In this document: piece by piece, positions 31,176-45,000 of the stretch
How positions within the stretch are numbered: the stretch's first letter is position 1
How the letters are laid out: every line of letters begins with the position of its first letter
From: Loripinus fragilis
Taxonomy: Eukaryota > Mollusca > Bivalvia > Lucinida > Lucinidae
Direction of reading: 5' to 3'
DNA length: 64,000 bases
NCBI GenBank assembly: GCA_964019695.1
Contig: OZ026517.1
Span: 52,879,672-52,943,671, forward strand
Position numbers and translations under genes: made by a program
The notes under the pieces: generated by a model
Told to the model about the DNA's origin: nothing
The model's input: the letters and a program-made list of their open reading frames with translations, nothing else
Database searches by the model: none

Positions 31176-32082
31176 ACAAGAGGTGTTTCATGTTTATTTG
31201 AACAAATTTGAAAATGCCGTTACTAATTTATTTCTCGTTATATTTGGTAATTAGTCTGATCTCCAGGAATACGCAGTCATCAAAAAACCAGTTCTTATTT
31301 TTTTAATTTCTGGTTTGAAACAGTCTTTTAAGATGAGTAGTCAAATTTAAAGCGTTTAAAAATGCTGTCTGAAACGAAATGTACTAAATCTTTCTCGAAC
31401 AATTTCTCTAAAAGATAAGAATTTTTTTCTCTTGGAACCTTTTATATATTGTACATAAATAATTAAAGTGTGTTCTGTTAGAAAATAAAGCATTCCAGTT
31501 GGATATTTACTTTTTGGAAGCGACTTGAACATTAAATTTTTGGGTTTACAGTTTCCATAGCAACACTAAATTGTATGCAAAATACTCAATTGCAATATTT
31601 GGTGATCAGTTTTATTGGCGATAGATACCTAAAATATCTAAGAAATTGAGTCGGTTGTGAGTTTTGAGAATTTGTTTTTCAAAATTCTTCCAAGACACAT
31701 TTTATACACGAGATACCCATTTGGGCTCTTGTATGAAAAAACTTATTAAGCCCAGTTTCCAAGCAAAAACAGGCACACATAGGCTTTTTCTTAATTGAAA
31801 AATAGACTGAGTGTTCCTCTAAACCTAAAAGAAAATTTTACACTTAAATACATATTTTCTTAGAAGATACACCCGTTTTAGCTCTTAAAATCAGTAAAAG
31901 GGGGTGGGGATGTATTTAGGGCTGCCGTGTTATGGCTCTGCATTAAATTGCCATCTTGTCTACTTGGCAATACGAAATGCATGTCGGTTATGCATGAAAA
32001 AGCAAAATTTGCTTGTTTCATTTATATGTGACTGCAAAAAGTAAAATTCAAGTTTGTTCAAATAAACATGAAACAGGTCTCG
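31176..32082. mobile_element. 0.9-kb TIR element, TA-flanked
   Basis: Left end CAAGAGGTGTTTCATGTTTA (continuing TTTGAACAAATTTGAA) and right end the complement of CGAGACCTGTTTCATGTTTA, each next to TA. Arms are about 40 bp. No transposase motif seen in between; likely a deleted Tc1/mariner-like copy. Confidence 0.65.
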
Positions 32083-32084
32083 TA

Positions 32085-32200
32085 AAATTGTTCATGCTAA
32101 ACACTACTGACATAAAATTTATCCTGCTCATAAATGCTAAAATGCCAACAGTTGTCATAGATGCCAATGCCAGCATTTATAGGCAGGATAAATATAACAT
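32085..32200. mobile_element. Partial MITE, TGCTCAACTC family
   Basis: ATAAATGCTAAAATGCCAAC and AGCATTTATAGGCAGGATAA. Confidence 0.6.
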
Positions 32201-32204
32201 GTTC

Positions 32205-32885
32205 TCTGTTTGCAGAGTCAGTCTATGGCATTTTACTGCTGTGCAATGGCTTATGCTTTGTTTCATTAGCACAGGCTTCCAACAGACTGTTATGGCTTTA
32301 AGTGTCAAGTAACGGACAAAATTGCCTTTGAAATTCAAAAGGCTCAATACTTTTTAAGTGAAATATCACTAAGTGATGTCACATATATGGTGAAACACTT
32401 TTAGTCCAAATATATACTGGGAAACAGGCTAATAGCAGCTCAGTGCCCCTAAATTTTGGGCTGTACCCCTAAAAATAAAGGTTTAGGGGCCCTGAAAAAA
32501 CGGGTAGTATGTAAAAGCATGAAGTCTTGTCTAATCTGACACAAGCTGTTAGTAGTTTACAATCTTGATTTTGAAACTGATTCTAAACAGTGTTAATAAT
32601 CATGGTAGATAATTAGAGGAATACTGATTTTGAGGGTCTCTGACTTCTCAATCTATGGCAATGGTGTTGCAATTTTCTGCTGAATCCTATGGAAAAAAGG
32701 TTCATCTGTATAATTGCTATGGAAAGCTGCTTAAACATTTAAACATTTATTTCCTACATGCTTGAAACTAAAAATACGGGACAGGATGTATGGACAAGGG
32801 AGATGCTAAATGCCCCCCCACCCCATTGAAAATGGTGGTGGCTTAAAAAAAAATAGGACTAGTATGGGTAATAAATTTGATGGGT
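32205..32885. other. No gene recognised
   Basis: Intron or 3' sequence after CEP97 exon 8; no exon recognised. Confidence 0.4.
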
Positions 32886-32891
32886 TCCTAC

Positions 32892-33006
32892 CTGTACAGA
32901 AGCTGTAAGAGGACACACACTGGCCAGGTACTGCACTGTTTCCAAATGTTGACCTAGTTTAAAATGATGACCCTTTCCTTGGCTGTATAACCACTCCGCT
33001 CTTAAC
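32892..33006 (-). CDS. CEP97: CEP97 exon 8 (LRR cap end)
   Basis: Acceptor ending TTTTTCAG, 115 bp, donor GTAGGA. Reads (M)[18 protein letters not shown] then [20 protein letters not shown]. The [10 protein letters not shown] and YLASVCPLT boxes are typical of CEP97. Ends in phase 0. Confidence 0.95.
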
Positions 33007-36000
33007 CTGAAAAAGTGTTTGGCTTGTCATAACCCTTCGCCTGCTAAAAAAAATGCATCTGAAAATGACGTTTACTGAAGTCATCTGCTGCCATGTAAAT
33101 GCTTAAGTCAAGGGCTAATTTCAGCATACAGACAAAAAGTGTGCATCAAGATCAGATTGCTCCTGGAGGAGCAGTCTGATCTGGGTCAATATTGTTTGCT
33201 CTAAGAGAAGTCTGATCTGGGTCCACATTGTTTGCTACAAAGACATTTCAAATGGACCTGCAGACATTTAGTAACATATATCAGCCGAAGAGTTAGTTTT
33301 TTTACATCACATACATATTATATTATAATATGCCTTATAATACTATTTATTTTTTCGTGTTAGCATAAAAAATTGTGAGTGTATGGCATATGCAGACTTC
33401 TGGTTATCAAGGCAAATAGTGTCCCAAATATAGAGCAAAAATATAATAAGTCTACCCATACAAGTTTGTATAACCAAAACTTAGTATTTCCTTACTTACA
33501 TTTCTTGCCGGGCAGCTTAGCGAAGTCTGTAACATGTCTGACTGCAGATACATGTCTGACTGAAGATCCAGGGGTCACGATTTACATCCCGGTGCAGTCT
33601 CATACTTTTGTGTAGATTGATCGCAAAATCATTTCTATGGTCATTCTCCTCCCTTCTGCTGATTCAAGAAGGGTTGTTGTCAGCTACAAGCAAAAGTATG
33701 TGCACGAAGTACTGGTTAACTGCTTAGTCAAGCTTGCCCAGGCAAAAAGTTTTGTTAGCTAAACTGACCGTCCCGACATGACCATATCTATTGATTGGGA
33801 TGTTAAACATCAAACCAATCAATCAATCAATCAATCAAAAACTTACATTTCTTTCTCTGTCACCATATAGCCATCGAGCACTTGAAGAAATGGACACCAA
33901 TTTACGATGAAGGGCCTATAGTCAAATCCACTGATATCTTGGTAAGGAATAATCCTCTAAGAGTTAGCCTCACAATTCCAACTAATTATCTACCGGTACC
34001 TTCTTTTAACATATGCAAAAATCTTGAAACTTTTTTTTCTAAAGGCTTAATTCATAATAGGCATACAATGTGAATATATCACTTCTCACAGAACAGCAAA
34101 GCATTTTGTTAAAAATAGAAGAGGGTCATGCAATAATGAGTTGCTACAAAAAGTTGCTCGTAATATTTTTTATCAGCTGAAAACCTGCCATCCTGATGGG
34201 TAAGGAAAAATTTACAATTTTACACTCAAACATTTCGCTTATCTAAACCTACGAGTTAAGGATACAGATCTGTAGCTGTCATCAACACACATGGGTTGTT
34301 CATTACAGAGAGCTGCTGAAGGTCTGGCAAACATGACAAGAATGATACCTGAAAGGATGAAAGAAGAAAATAGTTTAACAAAAACTTGTGATTTGTGTGA
34401 AAGACCTATGTGCCCCACGTCATAAGCAATGCTTATTAGATACCCCCCGCACAGTAAGAGTCAGTGAAAAAACTTGGCAAGTTATAGTTCAGACCAACAG
34501 ACCTTAGTTTCAGTAGAATCTGTGCAAACAAAAATTATAAACTCCTTCATGCATATGTTCAATGTGTCTCCATTGTATAGGCAAAGTATCAAATTGCTCC
34601 ATCAAAAGCTGTGGTAGGAGTAGATCGGCCCATGAAGGCATTATCTATGCATATCAAAAGCTTTATTAGGGAAAAATTGTCTAAGTTCTCACAGCTGTCA
34701 TTTTGTCAAAATTATTTTTTGAGAACCAAACTCCTTCATGCATATGTTCAATGTGTCTACATTGTATTGGCAAAGTATCAACTTGTTCCATCAAAAGCTG
34801 TAGTAAGAGTTGATCGGCCCATGAAGGCATCATCTTGCATATACAAAAGCCTTATTAGGGAAAAATTGTCTAAGTTCTCACAGCTGTCATTTTGTCAAAA
34901 ATTATCTTTTCTGAACCAAACTCCTTCATGCATATGTTCAATGTGTCATCATTGTACAGGCAAAGTATCAAATTGCACCATCAAAAGCTGTGGTAGAAGT
35001 TGATTGGCCTATGAAGGCACCATCTTTGCATATACAAACACCTTATTAGGGAAAAATTGTTTAAGTTCTCACTGCTGTCATTTAGTCAAAATTATTTTTG
35101 CTGCACCAAACTCCTTCATGCATATGTTCAATGTGTTTACATTGTATAGGCAAAGTATCAAATTGCTCCATCAAAAGCTGTGGTAGGAGTTGAAAGGCCC
35201 ATGAAGGCACCATCTATGCATATACAAAAGCCTTATTAGGGAAGTTCTCACTGCTGCCATTTTGTCAAAAATTATTTTTTCTGAACCAAACTCCTTCATG
35301 CATATGTTCAATAGAAAAAGTATCAAATTGTTCCATCAAAAGCTGTGGTAGGAGTTGATTGGCCCGTGTATGGCCTATAATAGCATTATAAACATAAATA
35401 GGGAAAATTGTCTCACTGCTGTCATTTTGTCAAAAATTATTTTTTCCGCACCAAACTCCTGCATGCATATGTTCAATGTGTTGACATTGTATAGGCAAAC
35501 TATCAAATTGCTCCATCAAAAGCTGTGGTAGGAGTTGATCGGCCCATGAAGGCACCATCTATGCATATACAAAAGCCCTATTAGGGAAAAATTGTCTGTG
35601 TCCTCACAGCTGTTTTTTTGTCAAAAACTATTTTTTCTGAACCAAACTCCTTCATGCATATATTCAATGTGTCTACATTGTATAGGAAAAGTATCAAATT
35701 GTTCCATCAAAAGCTGTGGTAGGAGTTGATCGGCCTGTGTATGGCCTATAATAGCATAAGCATAAAGCCCTATATTAAAAGCCATTTAGAACTACAAAGA
35801 GAAATAACTCTAATAGAATTGGCCCCTAGTCCTTACTTTTTTGTCTAAAGTGTTTGTCTTGCATGTATGAACATGTTAGCAAGGTTTGATGAAAATCCAG
35901 CAATGACTCTTCAAGATATTAAGGAAACAAAATGTTACGGACGGACAGACGCACGCACGGACGGACAACGTGAAAACAGTATACCCACCACAAACAAGGT

Positions 36001-39000
36001 TTGCGGGGGGTATAAAAGGTTTGTGGGGGGTATAATTATAGCTAAGAATTCCATCAAATGTCTTGAGACAAGCACTCTACCACTGAGCCATCCCGCTACT
36101 CACACCTATATTGTACATGCAAAAGCAAAGTGATTTATCTGACAAACAGCGAATTATTACTCAGCAATTCACGCACTAGACCTGATCTATTTAGATTCTA
36201 ACACACATTAAACGATGAAAACACATTTGTAGTCTTCAGCTTCTTCCGACTTTCTACCATTGCACTGAAGAATTCTCGCCAATAGTTGGACTGTGTTGCA
36301 TATGTTTACATGTATTTTTAACGTCTTTAAAGTGTAAAATTGACCATACACCGTCTAATGCAATGACTGATGTCATTTTGCAGTAACAAATGACGCCAGC
36401 TAGTGCCTGATTTCCACGCACTTTCAAAACTGTGAGTTATTGTTGGATTATTGTTATACGTTTTTTTAGCATTGGCTCTATAGGTAAGGTGTGTTAGAAT
36501 TTAGCTTTAAAATTGTTAATGATTGAATCCCATTATTATGGAAAACAAAGTATTTTTCAGTGTAGTTTATGACCAATAAGAAATTTTGATGACTTAGGTT
36601 ACCAAGTTGGTGGGTGGGGTCCCCGGGTGTGGTCCTGCATTACCAAATCATGAAAATACTACTCTGCAGTGTATTGGCCTGACCACTATAGCGCAAGTTG
36701 ATCATGTATTCCAACTACAATGGTATATCAATAGTCCAGTGTATACCATTTACATTACCTCATTAATATCCAGAAGTTCATTCTCTGCCAGAGACAAGAT
36801 AACCAGAGCTTTAGGAAAAAAGTGTGGTGCAGTTTTCAAGCTCGTCAAACTGTTCCCATGGAGAAGTAAAGTCTGAAGAAAAATAGTAAATTACAGATAA
36901 AATGCATTAACAGTCTGTATATCTTTTCCAAATAAAATAGTAATTTGGTATACCAGTAATTATATTCAAAACTTAAATAAATGTACCCCCAACCATCATA
37001 CCTTAGAACATTTCTAGTGCTTTTAAACTCCAGTTCAATCAGTCCATGATGTTATAAACTTTTTTCATGCTCAACTCAACTGAGCACAAAATTTCAACTG
37101 CTCATGCAAACAAAAAATACTGACTAATAAAAAAGTTTCTTGCTTTAAGTCTCTCAGATGTTGTATTTATCATGCTAATAAATGTTAAAATGCCAACAAC
37201 TGTTGGCATATTACCATTTATGAGCAGGATAAATTTTGGGCTCAGCTGAGTTGAGCATGAAAAAGGTTTTATATCCTAGAGGTCAGAAAATGGCCCTCAT
37301 TTCATTCAGGATGGCCAAAATTATCTAACATTACTTTTCCAGCCAAGTGCATTGTCACATTGTCACAAAGTGAAAGATGTAGATAAAGGTTCCAAATAAA
37401 AGAATAATGGATTTCAAAACAAATATCAAGGTTTAGCATGGTAAAGGTAAAAAAAAAATTTTTTTGGGGGGGGTTCAATTTATTTTGTAATTTTCTCAAT
37501 TTCTATCTCAAGAAAGTCTTGGGTACAAGTAACACAGATTCTCCTTATCCATGTGCAGATCTAGAGGGGTAAAGGATGTTCAGGACCCAACCCCCTGGAA
37601 AATCACTAATTATATGGGTTTCTATAGAAATTAGCATTTGGATCCCCCCTGGAAAAAGTTGGACCCCCCCCCCCCCTGGAAAATGTTGGACCCCCTCTGG
37701 ATCCTTGGAAAAGGATAGTTTTCTCTGTAATAAAACTATTGGCCCCCTCTGTAAACTGTAAAATAAGTTGGATTAAAAAAAAACTTTGTTCAGGCTGTTT
37801 TCTGGCCGTCGGGCCTGGAACACCCTGACAAAAATTTCTGGATCCCCGCATGTTATCTATTACAATTAATACAACAAATTGCATATAAGTGCTACCGACT
37901 GTCACATGATGACCTTAATGAACTTTAAAGACCTTATCTTTAAACAAATCAATAAGCCATTACCTACAACTTCCATAAATCATTAACAGTATACCAAGCT
38001 TTCTATGGAATGGAAATGTACAATGTTTTATGTGCATTTTATTGTGACCATTACAAAACCCATCCATTTACTGCTAGCTTTCAAACTTACTTAATTTCCA
38101 AAAACCATTAGCCATAAATTTTCAACCTTACTAATTTCAAACTGCATTTAAATGCACCATACAATTTTCCAGTTGTTATCTTTGCAAAAACCTGGCTGCC
38201 TTTGATCCTATGCAGTCATTATAAACTCTTTAACTCTTTGCATGCAGGGTAACTTTTCATGCTTTTGTTGTCATCTACTGACTTTTTTCAAAAATTATCT
38301 CTTTTATTTTTAAAAAAAATCTTCCAGGAACATTATCAGAGTATCAAATAGATTGGATCCAGATCAGGACCGACATTCTGTTTTTCCTGATCTGGGTCCT
38401 AATTGCAAAGGTTATCATGGGATGAAAAAAATCGTCGCTAGCAGGCAATGAGTTAGTGCTGATCTTCTAAAATGGAAACTTCCAGTTGATGTTCTGGAGG
38501 AATCCACCCTAATTATCAAAATTTGCTGAACAAAGCAAAGAAATAGTTACTGATCAGACTGCTCCTAAGGACTATTTTGTTTGCTCTTGTTTCAAACCCT
38601 CATGGTGCCTTTTTGTAATTAAAACTTCCGTTCCATGTTCTTGATGTTGACATTAGTAAAATAACTTTCATAGAAGTGAACATAATTTAGTGACGTCAGA
38701 ACAATGAAAGTCTTTGCACTGGAACTCGTGTTTTTAAAACCTAAGCATCTTTCATGCTTTTCTGCACAATTGTAGGTAATAGAAAAATTGAACTTTTTGA
38801 AGTGTTTTTATCCGAATATTCAAGCAACAAAATGAATTTTATGCAATAATTGCTATCAAACATATTTTTCTGGTACACAAACATCTGCTAGACCCTCGGG
38901 GGTTGTTAAAACCCTCGCTTTTCAGGCTTGTGCTTCAACACCACCATCGGTGCCCAGCAGATGTTAATGCATAGAAAATCATGTTTGATCCCTTGATAGC

Positions 39001-42000
39001 AAGGATATGTTTCTGATTCATCTAAAAAATAATTTGCTTGATGAAAATTGCATAACTATTGCATGTCTGTGTTCTATTCTCAAGAGCACCAATTGAAAGT
39101 CGTTAAATTTGTTACTTGTTCATTGTATTTCTTAACCAAACTATACAATGTGGTACTCAACAGAACCACTTAATTCAAGTGGTTCTATTTGATCCTATAA
39201 AATTAGAAATGAGACTAATCAACTATTTATGAAAACGAATTTTACATTTCTGAAGTCAAATTGCGTGATTGATCGAAATGTCTCTATCTGTCACATAGGT
39301 TTAGATAGGCAAAAATTTCCAGCGTAAAAATGTAAATATTTTTTTACCCATAATTTTTAGCATACGTTTTGGATGCTCAAAAGAACCGTCTCATGGAGAC
39401 AGTTCTTTTGAGTACCCACAACATATGTTTTGGTTGAGAAATAAGAAAATTATTTTTCTGTTACGCACTCTTAACTAAAGGCCTGCTGTCATACAGAAAC
39501 CTCCAAATATACAAAAGTTTATGCTACATTTTCATTATTTTCTAGGCTATACTAAAATACTTGCAAATCTTGCGGATGCTCAAAAGAACTGTAACAATGA
39601 GACGGTTCTTTTGCATGTCCAAAAATTTATTAGAATTGAAAGCTAAGAGAAATGCCCCCTGGCATGCCATGAGCTCTGTAGTATACTAAATTTTGGTACT
39701 GATGGCATGTGTAAAATCTCTCTTTTGACTATTTGCCTACTTGGGTAATTTTGTCGTCTGCTGATTTTTTTCAAAATCAACATTTTCAAAAAATTCTTTC
39801 AGGAATACCTTCAGGGTGTCAAACAGATTGGATCCAGATCAGGCCCAACATTTTGTCGGGCCTGATCTGGGTCCAAACAGTTGGAAAAGCTTATCAGCAG
39901 ACGACACTAGTACGTAGGCAAAGAGTCAATGTCTAAATTTTGGACTGAGCATTCATTTTCATACTAACTTTATCGGTGCAAGCCAGACTGTGAGGATACA
40001 CAGGCTTGTCTGAGCTTTCGCTGCTCACCTGTGCAATAAGTATCAAAATCGCATGAGCTGGCTCATTAAATGTTATGCAATACCATCTTTGAAGTTCAAT
40101 AATGACTCACTTCAGCTTTTGATACCACAAGATAAGATAGAGATTAAAAAAGAATCTTAATTCCCCATGCAAACATAATATGTTGTGGATACTCATTAGA
40201 AGCATCTCAATGAGACGCTTCTAATGAGCACCACAACATATGTTTTCATTGAAAAAAAAGAAAGATATTCGCTTTTTTTAGTTTAAAATAAACCCATCAT
40301 CTAAAGCTGTGATCTTTCTTTGTGTTGGAAATTTTATGTGTTGCTGATCTGTCTCTAACAAAGATGAAGACGCTGCAGAAAGCGGAAATAGAAAATCAAA
40401 GTTCAATCAAACTGTATTTATCATTTTAAGGACTTTGTTACTTCAAAGTCCAGTTCAAAGAGATCTAAGCAATAATCTATATGTCCATAATCAGCATTGT
40501 TAACTTTTAACCCTGAAAGCGCCAAGAAAAAAATGCATCTGAAAATGTCATCTGCTGAATTCGTCTGCTGCAAATAATTGCCTAACATTACTGACAAATT
40601 AAGTATAGAAGCAAACAGCGTGGACCCAGAACAGACTGCTCCTATAGGAGCAGTCTGATCTGGGTCCACACTGTTTGCCATAGAGGCTTCTATTTCAGCA
40701 GACGAGAAAAGCAGACGACTTTTGTTGCGATTGGCGCATTAAGGGTTAAAATGCTCAGCTTTTCTTCATACATTGGATGAACTAACCCATAGCCCACTAG
40801 TCACAATTTTTGTTGTCTGCTCTCTCATCTGCTTATGTTCTTAGATAGCCTATATTGCAAACAGTATGGACTTAGATCAGACTGTTGCCTGAACAGTCTG
40901 ATTTGGGTTCTTATTGATTGCTTACCATACATGAAAAAATCTAGTCTGAAGTGCATTTGAATACATGTAGCAGATGTAAAAAGCAGATGACATTTTCAGA
41001 GCAAAGAAAGTGGTAAGATAAGGGTTAAAAATGCATGCACAGCTATAATTTTCAGTCTAAAACTTAATCTTTTTCCATATCATGATGAGTCGTGACATGT
41101 GATTTCCAAAAATGTGGCATTTTGACAAGTGTAGAATCAGAAGAGTCTGTGCAGCCTCCTTTAAAGCTTAGAAACTCCAAATGATGATCAGTCAGTAGCT
41201 TATTAGTCATAGAATATTCAAGCGACTAGAAAAATCTCTGATCAGACTGCGCATATGGGCAGTCTGATCTGAGGCTTTGCTAGTTGCACATACCATATTG
41301 TTGGAAATATCATGTCGCGACTCATATTATATGCAAACAGTTATGGCTCTGCATAGACACAGATAGTTAAAAAATTTCACCAAACAATTGTGAATATTGT
41401 CTTACCCATCAGTTTTAACCTGCAGTTTGATGCTCAAAAGAGCAGTCTCATTGAAAGGGTTCTTTTGAGCACCCACAACATATGCTTTGGTTGAGTAACA
41501 AGAAAATTAGTTTTTTATTACACTCTCTTATCGAGAGACCTGGCTCTGACAAGACTGTAGAAGCACAGGCTCATCTGAGCCTTCACTGCTCAAATGCTGG
41601 TTCAAATAGTTCGCAAACCAAGGCAACTGCTCATATGTCGAGAAGACTACTTTGTTTGCACTGGCTTTACTATTTGGTTCCCTTTTGCTAACTTAAACTT
41701 TACTAAACAAGTATATTAAAGGGCACACACTACCTTTAGATTATTGAGCAGGTGTATATCACCGAGCTGGGCTATACTATTGTCTGACAGGTCCAGATGT
41801 CGCAAACCATGGTTGGTCGAGAGGCTGTCCATCGACTGAAAAGAAACAAAGACCCTTTTACTCTTTTCATACTAGGTAATTTTTCATGCTTTTGTTGTCT
41901 TCTGCTGACTTTTCAAAATTCACTTTTTCAAAAAATCCTTTATGAACACTATCAGAGTGTCAAGCTGTTTGGATCAAGATCAGATCAGGCATTCTGGTGA

Positions 42001-45000
42001 TCTGGGTTCAAGCTGTTTGCAAAGATTATCAACAGACAACAAAAGTGGCCACTAGCAATGAGAGTTAAGCATGCATCAACAATGAAGTCACAGGTCAGCC
42101 TGCACTTTCATGCAAGGCTGATCAAGATCTTCATTGTATGTCAATGAAAATGATCTATTAACCCAAAAAGCACCACCTACAATTTGCAGCAGACAACAAT
42201 TTCAAATTTTGCTGCTTTTGCAAAAATAACAAATAAGGCATGTTATTTCATGAGAATTGTCTGCTGGCAGACAATTCTCATGAAATATCATACCTTATTT
42301 TTTTTAAATTTAGGAAAGATGTCGCAAATTTTTTCGTCTGCTATAGTTGTGATTGGCGCTTTAAGGATTAATTACCCGCTAGTGTCATCTGCTGATAACC
42401 TTTGGACCAAGATCAGACCCAACAAGATGTCCGGCTGATCTGGATCCAAGCTGTTTGACACTCTGATGGTTTTCTTAAAGACTTCTTTTGAAAAGATAAT
42501 TTTGAAAAATCTACAGACGTCAAATATCAAGTAGGCAAATAGTAAACTCTACGGAGACTGGGTAATTTTGCACGTTTTTTTTAAAATTCGGTTTTCTGTT
42601 TTAAATATTTACTAATTAATTTATCAATCTTTCAGAAATATCATCAGTGTCAAATATTTCAGATCAAAGTTAGGTCTAAGGTTTTGTTGGGCCTGATCTG
42701 GGTCCAAATTTATAGCACAGGCTATCAGCAGACAACAATGGTCACCATCAGCAGAGAACCAGTTAATTCAGAATTGTTCTTTTGCTATGAAAATTAATTA
42801 CAAATTCGCATTCTAAAATTATATGAAATTATTTGAAATCAAGCAATTATTTTAGATTTTTCATTAAGTAAGCGCTAAGTGTTTGTTTGATTGATTCTTT
42901 ACGTCCCAGTCAACAGTTTTTCAGTTTTGTCGCAACAGGTCTTCCTGGTTTGAACCAGTTCTAAGCAAGGATTAATGTGTCTTGCTCAAGGACACAATGC
43001 AGCTATGTTGGTGAGGCTCAAACCCACAACCCCTGGATCTCGAGTCAAGCACTCTACCACTGAGCCACTGCGCTCCCAAGTACTTAGTCATCATGCTAAG
43101 TGTGCTTACAGGTGACTAGATCAATGTGCAAAGCCTTAAGGCAACAATTAAGGCCCTGATCAGACTGCTTCAGGGAGGAGCAGTCTGATCTGGCACCAGG
43201 TTATAAACTTTTTTGCTAAACTCAACTGACCACACAATTTCAAATACTCATAAAAACTAAAATACTGACAAATGAAGATGTTTTTTGCTTTAAGTCTCTC
43301 TGATGTTGTATTTATCATGCTAATAAATCTTAAAATGCCAACAATTGTTGGCATTTTAACATTTTTGAGCAGGATAAATTTCGTGCTCAGCTGAGTTGAG
43401 TATGAAAAAGGTTGTATTACCTCAGGGCCTGGGTCTGCATTGTTTGCTTAAGACTTTTTGTTAGCAGACTAAAATGTATTGGAACTTATAAGGACATTTA
43501 CTATACCTTGATACTGTTTCCAGAGAGATTGAGCCATTGCAATTCTACCAGATCTCTTAAACCTGAAAAAATAAGCAGAAATATTGTCAACATATAAAAC
43601 CCCCTTCATATGTAACACTAATTGCCTCAATGGCACTTGAGTCCCGAAACTCAATTGACAGCACCATCTGCATATAAACGAAGCTCAGAATGCATTAAAA
43701 CATTGTAAACATCAAACTCATAAGGACAGATTTAGTTCCTATAAGTATAAATAGAGTCTATAAATAGAAACTATGGTCCGAGAATCACCTGTTTTTCAGT
43801 TTATGAACTAGAATTACTATTTATTTACTGTATTAAATACCCAGATCTATGCAATGGAAATGAAAACTTTGTTCAATAGGTTTAATCTGTATGACTATTT
43901 GCATGCATCACAAGGCTCCAAGAAATCAGATGTAAATGATAAAAGGCTTATACTTTTCTTCCTGATTAAACTCAGGCAAATTCCAATTGAAATGGAATTA
44001 CAGTCCAATCTTGTCGATTCCGAGTTTTTCCATCAGATTAAAGGGATTTAGACATTAAAAAGTATATAAATCTAAAAAGATTATTCTACTTTAAGTATTT
44101 CTTATCAATTATATTTTTGGGGTGTTTCTTCTAAGCACCCAATACATATTTTGATTGGAAATTATTAACCCATTGTATACTAATGGATTATACCTTCTGG
44201 TTTGATACAATAAGCTTGGGACAGTCTATTATACATATCTAAGGGTGTCAGGCTAAAATCTTCAAAAATATTGTATTCTTTTGTCTGAAGATCTTTTGTA
44301 CCTTTACAAACAGCGTAGACCCTGATGAAATGCAACATTATGCTGCATTTCATCTGCGTCTTCACTGTTTGCAAAATTACTCATTTAGGAGTTTTCCGAA
44401 TACAATGGGTAATATGCATTTTTGCCCAATTCCAATGTACTGTATTCCAAATTTAATTTGAACTAGCTGATACTTCGAACCATGGGAGTTCCATAATAGA
44501 TAGTGCCATTGGCAAGGGGAGTAGGGGAGGTTTGAGGTGGGATCCAAAATGTTCCCAAAAATATGAATTTGCATTTCAATAGAGATCTAATTTAAGGGGT
44601 TGTTTTGAAAGAGGAAACCCCTTCTTGTAGTTGGGATATATACAAACTGATATACAGTCTAAACAGAGTATGCCATACTATTACAATGGGAGCCCCATGT
44701 CTTGTCACTGAATAAATACAAAAGTACAAAAGCCAATGGCCAACCATTATCGTGTACTTTAGCAAGTATGAGGAAATTGACACTATTCACAATAAATCAC
44801 AGGATCATGCAGTCTGAGACTAGATTAATCTCCCCTTTTTCTGCTGAACTTGATTATGGCCAGCATTTGAATACATTGTAGACTCAGATCAGCTTGTTTT
44901 TAAGAAGCCACTTGATCAGAATCTACACTGTTTAAATGCATAACAAATGTATAACACATGACAGGCAGAAACTTGGAAATTTTCAAGTAAATGACTTAAA

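Noticed and set aside
38461..38525. Minus-strand acceptor TTTGCTTTGTTCAG with a short open segment
   Set aside because: It would fall between CEP97 exons 4 and 5, which already join in phase and match the family without extra residues.
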